Assembly (NCBI GenBank): GCA_033439265.1
Contig: JAVTVX010000017.1
Span: 5,427,001-5,491,000, forward strand
DNA length: 64,000 bases
Direction of reading: 5' to 3'
Source of the DNA: Dillenia suffruticosa
Taxonomy: Eukaryota; Streptophyta; Magnoliopsida; Dilleniales; Dilleniaceae
The notes beneath the pieces are model-generated. The model was not told where the DNA came from. It did no database searches and saw nothing but the letters and a program-made list of their open reading frames with translations. Shown here piece after piece: positions 1 through 10,721 of this stretch. Position numbers and translations under genes: made by a program. Numbering within the stretch: position 1 is the stretch's first letter; every line of letters starts with the position of its first letter.

Positions 1-2040
1 TTTTGAAATATAGAATTTCGTGTACATTTACATGGCAAACACATGCTTTATAGTAATTTTAAGCTAAGCTTCCTCTTTGAAACCATACGAGAGTTGAAGG
101 GGTACAAAATCTTAAATTATCTAATCTATTGAATTTTATTTGTGTTATTTCTTTTCTAGAACGAAAATGTTTCACATAAAAAATTAACATTTGTTAAAAA
201 CTCACAAAACTTTCTTACCAAAAACACTAAAAGGTCTTAACAAAAAGTATAAAGGGGTAAATCGGATATTAGTGGAACCCCTTATCCCCCTTTTACAGAA
301 GTCGCACCCAAATGCTTCTGTGCTCGCTTACGCTACACAAGGAAAATTAGGGTTTGATCAAGTCTCATTTATCTTAGATTGTTAGGAGTTACTTCTGCAT
401 TATGTAAAGAAAAAAGAAAAGATAATTACCATTAGAGTCTCGTTTAATAAGTGCATTAGGCACTTGATAAATATTATAATCTTCCGAATAAATAGTTTTC
501 TGCAGTATGGAAATAATCAAATATTTTCAATATGTAGCTCTTAACATTTCTTGAATAAATAACATAAAAAAGCAAATATTTTTCAATTAAATAAAGCCTT
601 TTTTTTAATCACATCAATTGGCTCAGTTTAAATTGATCAATTTATCCAAAAATATAGAGTCTGTGGAATTCAACATCATTCAATTTAATGCAAAACTAAT
701 AGAAATTTCTTTCATAGAAAAAAATTCCACGTAAATTTGTATAAAAATCATTTTTTATTTAAAAAAAAGTTTTAAGGAGAACAGGATATTTAAGTTATAT
801 GCAAATTATCTTGAACTTGACTGTGAAAATATCTTTTTTTTTTAAGTTAAACTCAAAATTTTAGATAATTATTTCAGAGAAGTTTTCAACTCATACAAAA
901 CTTTTCTTAATGTACTTTACCCAATTTGTGTGAAACATGTATGAAGTAGAATTTTAATGGTGGTGGCGCGATCTAATAAAAAAAAATTGATTTTTTTGTT
1001 CGCATTGAAAAGCGCAAAACAGAATTTTATTGTTTCGTATTTTTTTAAAATTAATTTTATAAAGTATAATTTTTTCATATTATTTCGTATTCATTTCTGT
1101 TTTCCTTTTTAATTTTTGTGCAACCTTGTTCGTAACGTTAAGGAGCTAATTGGATGGATGCAATTGCAAAGGTTTTGAAATTTTTGATGGTACAAAATAC
1201 CAACTTTACGATTTTTTTTTTTTTTTTTTTTGGGTGAATCAAGTCATTTATCAAGCAAACCTAGGAAAGAAAAATTTGAAATTCCTAATATTATAATACA
1301 AAATAATTTGTAAAAAAAAACCTCTAATCACTTTTAAAATTAAATAATGATGATACAAATTTTGGAGTGATTAGTTTCAGTTATAATAGAACATAGGACA
1401 ATAGCCCATTTGATAAATCATGATTTATTTAGGACTAAGTTAGTTTATTGTTTAAATTTTGTTTTTAATGATAATTCAGATATTATTGGAAAAAGGGTAA
1501 TTACTCTGAGCTGTGAAATTGAAAAAGACTACATTGGTAGAGTTTCTCTCAATTTGCATCCGACAACGCTCGAATCAAATTTTTCGAAACAGCTTTCCGG
1601 ATATCGATTATTTATTTAAAAAAATATCAGTTGCATCAAGGGAAGGGATTATACAAGTGATGGGAAAAGAAAATAAAGTTACCACAGATTTCAAATAATA
1701 CAAAATATTTTTAATCCTATGCAATTGTGCGAAGCATGTAACAAAAATTAGGAAAAAATTGCCTTATAATTTAAAGAGTATCACAATGCCTCTAAAGATT
1801 CTTACTTATATCATCTTGAACCATTTCTTCTAATTCAAAGAGTTAGGTATTAGAAACAATTGGATTTCTTTCTTACTTCACCGCCACATGTGTTTATTTC
1901 TCCCCAAATGTATCAATAATCAAATAGTTTCTTTTTATATTCAAATTTATAATTTTTTGGTTCTTATATATAAGAAATTGATTTCATTCTTATTTGATTT
2001 GGGTTTGGGTTTTTTTGAATTTGTGGACAACAAGTAGCTC
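1..2040. other. AT-rich intergenic DNA, no recognisable gene
   Basis: Only short chance reading frames occur (60-70 codons, for example near 191-385 and 1410-1698). None has a recognisable domain, splice sites or plausible composition. The stretch is dominated by A/T homopolymer runs, including a T run near 1209-1230. No RNA gene or mobile element was recognised. Confidence 0.6.
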
Positions 2041-2052
2041 GTGATAAAAAAT

Positions 2053-2443
2053 AGATGATGGTAGAGTAAACCTAATTTTGTTTATTTTTTTAATTTAATT
2101 ATTTTTTGTAACACTTAACTTATTGTAAACTAAAAAGAGGGGGCATAATGATAATTAATCAAACTTTTGACACTTTTGAACCACCAAGGACAAAATGATT
2201 TTGGTTCATCCCCGCTGAAGTGAAATTGGATTTAATCGTTTTTTATTTTTCATCACAAAAAAAGAAAAGAATAATCACAAGTGTCATCATAGATGAAGGT
2301 AGAGTAAACCTAATTTTGTTTATTTTTTTAATTTAATTATTTTTTGTAACACTTAACTTATTGTAAACTAAAAAGAGGGGGCATAATGATTAGTAATCAA
2401 ACTTTTGACACTTTTGAACCGGACAAATGATTTTGGTTCAAAT
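2053..2443. repeat. Two-copy direct repeat, offset 238 bp
   Basis: The segment 2053-2210 recurs almost unchanged at 2291-2443. Both copies contain the same run of landmarks: GGTAGAGTAAACCTAATTTT, a T-rich block, AAGAGGGGGCATAATGAT, then CAAACTTTTGACACTTTTGA. The copies differ by a few substitutions and small indels, so the duplication is fairly recent. It lies just 3' of the C2-domain gene at 2708-3882 and encodes nothing recognisable. Confidence 0.85.
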
Positions 2444-2707
2444 CACATGGTCAAAGCGATTTTATCTCAAAAAAATATTGCATGGATCAACAACTTCGTG
2501 TAAGATTTATTACCCTATTTCAACTCTTTATTGCAAAGATAGCAGGATAATGGAAACCAATACCATGCGGCTTTAATTATTGAGATAAAAAGAAGCATAA
2601 ATACCGAAGACAAGTTCTTTTATATATATATATACCAGAGAGATTCAAAAATGACAAAAGAAGGGAATGACATTATTTAAGTTATAACTAATTAGCAGGA
2701 CAAGCTC

Positions 2708-3545
2708 TTAAAAATTTGAAGCATGGTACTCATAATCAATGTCGACAAGACTATGTGCACAACGTTCTACGTTTATTGGCAGATCAGTATTGAGGGTAAT
2801 TTGGGACACCACTTGAATGGTAATATCAAGGCCCCTTGCCAACCATTTGAAACATTTCTTCCACCACTTAACGGTCTTCTCATTGCTGAAGGCACAAGAA
2901 AATCTGATTTTCCCTTGTGATATTTCAGAATTCCTATACAACTTGCCAATGAACGTGATCTCCCCTTGTGAATTTTGAGAATCCCTAGTCACCTCGCGAC
3001 TTACCCTGCCTCCTTCTGATTGTTGCTTTGATTCAGCAAATAGATCCATCATCCGTGCGGACACCTCCCCGATGTATTGATCCTTCTGAAAATATCATCC
3101 AACTCGAATTTAAAACTTTTATATCATTTGAAAATGTATATATATTTTTTGTCATTGCTGGCTTCTAAAAAGTGTTCTTTCTTTATATTTTTCCGGGAGT
3201 GTGAATGCTTTAGTAGAATGGATTGCAGAAGAATTCATTTCTTTGATGAGTCAACAGCTTTGAACTTCAAACTTTAAATTTAAGTGTAGGCAAATACAAA
3301 ATATTTGTTTGTGGTTTTAATTAGTAAATTTCTCAACTATTAACTTATTAAAATTTGTTTGGACTCGAGTTCATGGTTCTTTAATTAGATTCTAAAGCTA
3401 AATTTTTTATTGATGATCAATCTACAATGAGGTAAGGAATAAGAGTTCAAAAGGCAGTTTAGAGAATTGAATAAACTTGTAACAAAATTAAAGAATTTGT
3501 GTTTAGGAATGACACTAAAATGAAAGAAAAATGGCATAACGTATA

Positions 3546-3582
<37 letters not shown>

Positions 3583-3882
3583 TGGACGGATGGAAGAACC
3601 GCTTTTGATTACCTTCCACCAGGTTCGCTTACAGTATATTTTGATATAAAGCGAGGCACCACAGGGACAGAATGCATTTACGTCTACTTTATACTTGGCC
3701 CGGAAGTTCCGCTTTTGCTCACTCCCGCCTTGCATGTCTACCGGAGTTCTTTTCACAGTTCTGTCTATTCCACTGATGGATAGTTTCGCATAAACCTTCA
3801 TATTAGATTTTCCCCTCACGGCTTCTAGACTTATGGCTTCTATCGCTTTTATTTCAACATCTCTGTATTTCACCGGGGCCAT
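2708..3882 (-). CDS. C2-domain (SRC2-like) protein, two exons, copy 1
   Basis: Exons on the minus strand are 3882-3613 and 3085-2708, giving 215 residues. The donor follows TGGTGGAAG (GTAATC) and the acceptor is TTTTCAG. The N-terminal 90 residues resemble a plant SRC2-like C2 domain (VEIKAIEAISLEAVRG, MKVYAKLSI), and exon 2 continues it (DQYIGEVSARMMDLF). C2 domains of this type bind membranes or calcium, and SRC2 proteins are membrane-associated and stress-related; that is family knowledge. A (GA)n tract fills part of the intron. The core WNFS region reads NFRAKY and is degraded. A short segment is repeated inside exon 2 (SQGEITF, then SQGKIRFSC), absent from the two relatives nearby. An in-frame upstream ATG at 3954 would start in CT-repeat sequence, so 3882 is preferred. 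It may be functional or a young pseudogene. Confidence 0.65.
3557..3581. repeat. (GA)n microsatellite in the C2 copy 1 intron
   Basis: A pure GA run follows a short GT run. It sits inside the intron of the C2 gene, close to its donor site. The pseudogene copy carries a GA tract at the equivalent place (15064-15080), so the tract predates the duplication. Confidence 0.9.
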
Positions 3883-4199
3883 CTTTTCCACAAACTCTGA
3901 AAGAGGGAAGAAGAAGAAGAACAAGAAGGGGGAGAGAGAGAGAGAGAGAACCAAAGAATGGATCTATGAAAAAGAAGGAGAAAAAAAATTATGAAGCTAA
4001 TAGAAGAATGAAGATGGTCAAACCTTTTGATTGCTATAACAAGAGCCAATTTTGATAAATGAAGCTAATTTGTGCGGACGCAGGGGGTGTTTTCTCTTCC
4101 CATAAAGAGGACTTTTTTGGTCGTCGGTCTACTCCTCAACCAAGTGAGTACCATAGAAATGTTATCCGTAAGAAAGAGAAGTAAGAGAACACCGTAGTA

Positions 4200-7130
4200 T
4201 TTTTGACTTAAGTGATAATTTGTTAAATACTTTTTTTGTGCCAAATTGATAGAGAATAGCTTCCGACCAGTTTATGAATTTTTTAAATAAATAAAAACAG
4301 TAAAGCCACGTGTAAATCAGAAACAACATTTCCATGAAACTAAATATTCTAAATTAATGAGTTAGATTTATATAAGAAATTTATTATTAAAAATATAGAA
4401 ATGTAATATTATAAATATAGATATATAAAAATAAAAAAAAAGTCATAAATTAATAATTAATTTTATTTTGATATATAATATATTTTAATAATATTATTTT
4501 TTGTTAATAGTGGTGAAATTTCGTATATTATTTTATCAATGGAAATCTTTTTCAAGGAATTCTAAATCCATATGGATTCAAAATCTCAAAATTTTAGAAA
4601 CAAGCATTGAATGGGGTAAAAATTTTGTATGGATTGAAAGTTTGTATTAACAGAGTCACTAAATTTTAAATTTTGAATTCCGATAATTTTAAAAGTCACT
4701 AAATTTTACGTCTTGCTTTATTGTAATTGGATTTTATTTAGCTAGTTTCGCTTCTTTAACTCATATTGTCATCCGTAAACAGGGAGAATAACTATATTTA
4801 CCATTACAGATGTTTCGATTATCAAAAAAAAAAAAAAAAAAAAAAGGAAAAAGGAAAATTTGCCAACTACTTCCTCCTCCGTCACCTCAGGATTTTCTGA
4901 AAATAATTTAATTTTAATTTTTTTTTCAAACAAAGATCAATATATTAATATTATTTTTTCGTGAGAATATACTAATATTATATATGGTTAAATAAGGGAG
5001 AAATAAACGCTTCAAACATCACATAATTATCAAAATTTCTCTATGCATCCGGCCGCCTTTAATATGGTCCTTATCCACAACCACAATTCACATGAAGCAG
5101 ACCATACGTAATTCCCAAGGTTTTACGGAAACGGCAATGGAGACAAGTCGATATAAAAAAACGATGCTTTTTTTTGTTTGTTTTTTTTTTTTTTTGATCT
5201 TAAAAATCGATGCTTTGTAAAAACCGAGAAAAACGAAAGTATAGATAAATATATAAATATTAAAAATATAAAAATTTTTATGTAAATATTAATTATTATA
5301 AAAAATAATCGAATAGTCATCTTTTATAATAAAAATATAAAATTATCAAATATATGATTACAAATTATAAAACAAATAATATAAAATATAAATAAATAAA
5401 TAATTTATTAAATATGAAAATATATAAAAATAGAAAATATAAACTTTTTTATTTAAATATTAATTAATTTAATATGTTAAGATATTTTAAAAATATTTTA
5501 AAAACAGAAATTGTTAATATTAAAAGTTTTGTGCATCATAGATGATATCCATTCACCATAGACACGTGACTCGGAGCCTGATGGACAATGACCCAAGTTA
5601 GATGAGATGGTAGATTAAGAGGGCGTGGACGGTTGCTGCATTTCCAATGATGCAGAGTCACCCTAAGGCCATTCTTTTTCTATTTTATGTTATTAGCCCG
5701 TCGGTAGAAATTTACTAAAATACCCTCTATATTATAAAATATTTAATTTACTAAAATACACATCTATATTGAACCACCGACTATTATAATTATCAAAATA
5801 AACTAATATATTCTTATATTAGTATGAAATTTTCGTAACCTAATACAAAAGTGGCCTTTTATTTTCAAAAACGTTATTTTTCCAAAGCAAAAACCACTCG
5901 TCCATACAAGTTGAGATGTTCAGCAAACTAATGACTATTTGCATGAAAAAAAAAAGATTAGAAACAAAGATAAGAAGAAGAAGAAAAAAAAAAGGAACGA
6001 GGTTGTCAACCTCACCAAGCTGCCTCGTGCCCGAATATGATTAGTTTTTATTGGAATCCGACATTGATGATACCTTCCCTTTTGGATATAATTAGTTTTA
6101 TGTCTCATAGGTAAAACCTTAAAATAACTTTGCATTTGGTGAATATAAAAACCATTTTGAGGTAGTAACCTTCATTTGCGTTAATGATGGAATGATGTTT
6201 GTACTAATTATTAACTTCATAATTTAGTTGGTCTTTTCCATTATTTACTTTTTATTTGCTTGGTCTCTTCCCATCACTTATTGTTTGCAATTGCAAAATG
6301 TTTTGGCATATTCAAATAAATATCCCCTTTTTTTGGCATAATCAACGTATATAACTCTTTAATATTCAAATAAATAATATAAAAGGTGAGAATTTTTTTT
6401 TCCTGAAACAATTCTAGAAATGTTTTTCTAGGTGGTGCAGGAGACACCTGTTAATACTTCTCAAAATATTACATTGGTTGCAATTCTAGCATTTAGTGGC
6501 ATTTTTTATGTATCGATATTAAGTTAGAGATTATGTATTTAATCAACCAAAACAATTGACCCCTGATCTGGATATTCATTCTGATTAATGTGGATCGATT
6601 GTTGCAGGGCCCATTTTGTAAGAACAATCTCCCAACATTGTTTTTTTCGTGTTCAGAGGAATCGAACTCGAAAATGTTCATCCCACCTATACCAACAAGT
6701 GTTGATGTTATCGTTTAGATTATGGTACAGTGAAGAGGAATAATTTTCTGAATGGGTTTATTCTATTTTTTTTAATATGATGTCTACAAAAGTATTAACA
6801 AATGCTTATCAAGTATATTTTAATCCAAACATGGTAAAATTTTAATTATAATAAACGATCATATCATTTACTTTTAGCTAAGAAAATTGAAAATTTATAT
6901 TAATCGAATTTTTTTAGATCAAATTACTTTACAAGAAATACAAATAATAAGCAACATCTTTTAAATCCGTAGAGTTTTATATTGACCTGAACTGAGTAGA
7001 TCGAGCTCTTATCCCCTTTTTCTTGGATGATATTCTTTTACATAATTAAAAATATATATATTATATAAATAGAACCCAGGTAGAAACTCTTCTGAGTCCT
7101 GAGTTATTGGTACTAAAAACGACAAGTGGT
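4200..7130. other. Intergenic DNA, no gene recognised
   Basis: Very AT-rich with long A and T runs (for example near 4825-4845 and 5168-5195). About 6540-6620 contains a segment (CAAAACAATTGACCC and neighbours) that recurs near 16350-16410 in the same order relative to a C2 copy. This suggests both belong to a larger duplicated block. No reading frame above about 66 codons shows any family resemblance. Confidence 0.55.
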
Positions 7131-7144
7131 ACACGAAATAAAAA

Positions 7145-7711
7145 TCAAAAACTATCAGAGAGATTGAGAACCCCACTGACCACAGCACCAACAGTCCCTT
7201 GCACTACATTGGAGATCACACCTACCACAACCTCCCCAGCTACCATTTCCCACGTCGAACCCGAAGGTCCTTGGCTTTGCTGAGGAAAAACTAGCTTCTC
7301 CACATCACCAAAGTGATGGGAAAAGCTCACTTTCCCCATCTCACGTGCCTCTCTCATGACCCAGTAAGTACTCCACGACACACCTTTTATTTTCTCGTCC
7401 AAAAACAGTTTCTTCAACGGAATCGAGACCCCGCCGATGTATCTGTCACCAAGTGTTCGTTCACAGTACAGGTCAATTTGGACCCTGGCGGAAACGTCGT
7501 CGTTTTGAATCGCCCCATCAGGAATCCAGTAACTCAGCGAGAAGTTCCACGTCGGATTTGTTCCTCCGTTGTAGTCAACCAGTGTTCTCTTCTCCGTTTT
7601 GGAATTTCCGGCGATTGAAATTTTAGCGTAGACTTTCATTTTGAACATTTCTCTCACGTTAACTACGTCTGCTGCGGATATTATGTTCATGTCGAACTTT
7701 CTGTAATTCAT
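7145..7711 (-). CDS. C2-domain (SRC2-like) protein, intronless, copy 2
   Basis: A single-exon frame of 188 residues. The start at 7711 (MNYRKFDMNIISAADV) matches the usual SRC2-like N-terminus. The longer frame upstream reads through a CT microsatellite as a Leu-Ser run and is rejected as coding. C2 landmarks in order are MKVYAKISIAG at about residues 27-37, the strand NPTWNFSLSYW, then VQIDLYCERTLGDRYIGGVSIPLKKLF. The C-terminus is Gly/Val-rich (VVVGVISNVVQGTVGAVVSG), a hydrophobic tail often seen in SRC2-type proteins. The likely role is a peripheral membrane or calcium-responsive protein in stress signalling, by family inference. It is the best-preserved of three local C2 copies and the only one without the intron after CERT/CKRT. 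A 70-bp GA/CT tract lies immediately upstream, probably in the leader. Confidence 0.85.
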   Translation of the reverse strand: MNYRKFDMNIISAADVVNVREMFKMKVYAKISIAGNSKTEKRTLVDYNGGTNPTWNFSLSYWIPDGAIQNDDVSARVQIDLYCERTLGDRYIGGVSIPLKKLFLDEKIKGVSWSTYWVMREAREMGKVSFSHHFGDVEKLVFPQQSQGPSGSTWEMVAGEVVVGVISNVVQGTVGAVVSGVLNLSDSF

Positions 7712-7775
7712 GTTTGCTTTTTCTTCTTTTTCATGAATCGATTGATTCTGAGACAACTTTAGCAAAAAATAGTCG

Positions 7776-7790
7776 AGAGAGAGATAGAGA

Positions 7791-7848
<58 letters not shown>
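7776..7848. repeat. Imperfect (GA)n microsatellite upstream of C2 copy 2
   Basis: A GA run with two or three GATA interruptions, read as CT on the gene strand, lies 65-137 bp before the start codon. CT-rich leaders are common in plant genes and can bind GAGA-type BPC proteins; the latter is inference. Confidence 0.9.
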
Positions 7849-8229
7849 ACAATAGGGACTACTGAACCAGGGGCTATTGATTAGAATACATGATCAGTGA
7901 AACCATGACTTATTTTATTAATTTTCATCGAATCGTAACAATGTCAACAAAATATAATTAAAGACTAGACGAGACCAAGTCTTGATTTTATAATTTTTAA
8001 GTCCTAGCTAGCCCCTCCAAGCACAAACTTCATTTGTACACCTATTGGTTGGCTTACTTGGACATTGCGACTCAAATGTGTTCTAGTTTTGATGGTGTGA
8101 ACGGGATGGTTGTAGTAGAGTAATAAAAATTTATATGTTACCAAAACTTTATGATCAAAGTTTGTTACAAACATTTTTTTTTTTTTGGTGAGCAAGGGAA
8201 AAGAAGAAAAAACCAACCGGACCAACCCA

Positions 8230-8980
8230 CTAAAATAAACTAAACAAACCTCGCCTCATGCTCTTACCTCTCATTCTCCCCAATCCCTCCCCGTCTTCGA
8301 ATAGCAGCTTATCCAAGGCCTGAGGCGGATCCTCCAAAATGGTTACACTAGGTGAAGCAATTGCTCCCATGTTTGCAAGAAAGTCGGCACACCTATTTAT
8401 TTCTCGGAACGCATGAATCACATGGCTAACTCCCAGCTCTATTTGGTGGTCTTTGCATTCTAGCTTTGATAAAGTGCAGGGGGTGCTCTATTTTCTTTTT
8501 GTTCTCCCGCAGATGAACTAAAGCCATGCAGTCTGCTTCCACTCGCAGCTGACTTACTTGCAACGCTTTAGCCAGCCGCAAGCCTTCCCTCAGACCCCAT
8601 AACTCGGCAGTAATAACATCTGCATTTCCTATGTTGATGACATATCCCCTTTTCCAGTTTCCATCCTCGTCTCTTAATAACCCAACTGCGCCGGCTTTCC
8701 TTGAAACCAGTGACACAGCACTATCTGAGTTCAGTTTAATTCTTCCTCTCTCAGGCGATTTCCACTCCACTCACATGCCCAACTTCTCTCTACAAGCCTC
8801 GCAAAAGCTTCTGCCCAATCTTTACTCATGCTATGTATTCTCTTCACTATCACCTGGTTATCCTCTATCTTGTTTTCCAAAGCCAGCTTATTTTTTCTTT
8901 TCCACAAAACCCATATGACTGCCGGGAGAGATTAATTTCGCTGCCTCCGCCCGACTCCTACCCTGTTCCTTGTTATGATA
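8230..8980 (-). pseudogene. LINE-type RNase H (RVT_3) fragment, frameshifted
   Basis: The minus strand encodes the C-terminal RNase H-like domain common in plant non-LTR retrotransposon polyproteins. Visible motifs are IKLNSDSAVS (first Asp), ITAELWGLREGL (Glu), LRVEADCMALV (Asp), and FREINRCADFLANMG (final Asp). The first three are in frame 8770-8426 and the last in frame 8421-8230. The frame changes near 8455-8470, where sense continues in another frame as CKDHQIELGVSHVIHA. Upstream to about 8980 more element coding is readable (NIIYHNKEQGRSRAEAAKLI) with interrupting stops. No reverse transcriptase core, poly-A tail or target duplication was found, so this is a truncated dead fragment. Confidence 0.8.
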
Positions 8981-9539
8981 AATAATGTTCCTCCTGCACC
9001 TTGTGAGCACAATAATGATTGACTCCTCTAGTATATGTATGTGATATTTATTGGTGGTTCCTCATAATCTATGACTGAAAATTCTTTATTAGAGAAATCA
9101 TACTTTAATTTCTTGTTTAGATTAAGTCCGCGAGGGGGAGCACAACCTCTCTCGAATATGGTTCCCGTCAGATTATAACCTGTTTGGGAAACATATATTT
9201 CTTTTATTTTTTATTAAATTCTTTATTTTAATTTTTATTTAAAAAATTTAATTCATTTTCCAAATAAAAATATATATATACAGACGAATGTATAAAGATG
9301 TTTATGTTTTACATAAAAGTCAATAGCCTACAGTGGAGATGATTTGACGCGTTGGTTTACTGGGCCTACTCGGAAATCGACAAATTTGAGTTTCTGTCGA
9401 ACATATTTCTAACTGTTATAATAATTATCATACATCAAATTTTACGGTTTTATTACACATTGTACGTAAAAAAATTAAAAAAAAAAAATCTATTAAGGAT
9501 ATCTTTATCTCAGCTACTATAATAATCTTTTGGGACCCT

Positions 9540-10610
9540 AACCACCGCTAAAAATTTGAGTTTTGGATTTTTTTCCGTCAATAATAACGATGAAATTACG
9601 AATTAAGAATTACGACCGATTATGAAAATTTTACTAACGGAATAGAGATAGATTTTTTAAAATTTAAAATTTTTTTTATATTTTTTAATTTTTATTTTTT
9701 TGTAAACCTATTAACGACGGATTATCGACAGAATACCGATTGAAATTTAACGACGAATTACTGATAGAAATTTTACCTACGGATTAGTGACGGATTTTTA
9801 AATTTTTAAATTTTTAAATTTTAATTTTTTTTAAATTTTTTGTAAACCTATCGACTACGGATTACCAACGGAAATTTTAGCAACGGATTAACGACGAAAA
9901 TTTTACCGACGGATTATCGACGGGTTTTCTTAAAATTTTTTAATTTTTTAATTTTTTAATTTTTTAATTTTTAAAATTTTATATTTAATAATTATTTTTC
10001 TTTTCCTTTTTATTTTTTATGTGAAAAATAATATTATTTAATTTTTAAAATTTTGTAAAATTTTATTTTAAATTATTATTTTATAATAAAATATCATTAT
10101 ATTATTATTATTTCCTTTTTGTAATATTTTATTATTATTATTTTCTAATAAAATATCATTTTAAATTATTTTATTATTATTAAAAGGAACGAAACGAAGA
10201 GAACAAATAAAAACAAAAAAATATAAGGTAATATAATTCCACGTGGTGCTGTGGTCATATTGTTTTCCACTTGCAAAGGTTCGAAACTCACCAAACGTGG
10301 TTGGGAGGAATTTTACACACATTAAAGCAAGTCATCACACCAACAGGTCGGGCGGGCGAGTTCCACGTGGCGGAGCGGCGTGCATTCCCTCTAAGAGCTC
10401 AAAAATTAGTGACGGAATTAAATTCCGTCGCTAATTTTTTTTCACATTTTTTTCTTTTTTTATTAATAATAGATTTTTTTTATCGTTAATATTTAGTAGA
10501 GTAGGTATCAGCGACGGATTTAGTGATGGAAAAAATCCGTTGTTAATATTTCTCAGTGATGAAAAATAAATTTTTAGTGACAGATTTTTCTTCACTGAAA
10601 ATTCATTTTC
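9540..10610. mobile_element. Probable CACTA (En/Spm)-type subterminal repeat remnant
   Basis: Many degenerate copies of an ACGGATTANCGACGGAAATTTT-like phrase occur in direct orientation at 9590-9930. Further copies at 10405-10580 include an inverted pair around GACGGAATTAAATTCCGTCG. Such clustered CGACGGA/TCCGTCG motifs are typical of the subterminal regions of plant CACTA transposons. The right edge (TTTTTCTTCACTG near 10585-10600) loosely resembles a CACTA terminus. No transposase frame is visible and the left terminus was not found, so this would be a non-autonomous or decayed copy. Confidence 0.45.
10239..10370 (+). mobile_element. Possible SINE-like insert flanked by TTCCACGTGG
   Basis: A GC-richer island stands out in AT-rich surroundings. 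TTCCACGTGG occurs at both edges (10237-10246 and 10361-10370). Just inside the left edge is a tRNA-like internal promoter pair: a weak A box (GCTGTGGTCAT) and a good B box (GGTTCGAAACTC near 10277). There is no A-rich tail, which weakens the SINE reading. The flanking repeat may instead be two G-box-like CACGTG sites. Confidence 0.3.
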
Positions 10611-10619
10611 CAAAACACA

Positions 10620-10686
10620 AGGGAGACCAAAATGAAAGATCCTACTTTTAGAATAATAAGGTTATGGAAATTGAACTCAAATTTGA

Positions 10687-10721
<35 letters not shown>

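Noticed and set aside
7712..7852. Upstream in-frame extension of C2 copy 2 (Leu-Ser repeat)
   Set aside because: Encoded by the GA/CT microsatellite; the family start matches the ATG at 7711.
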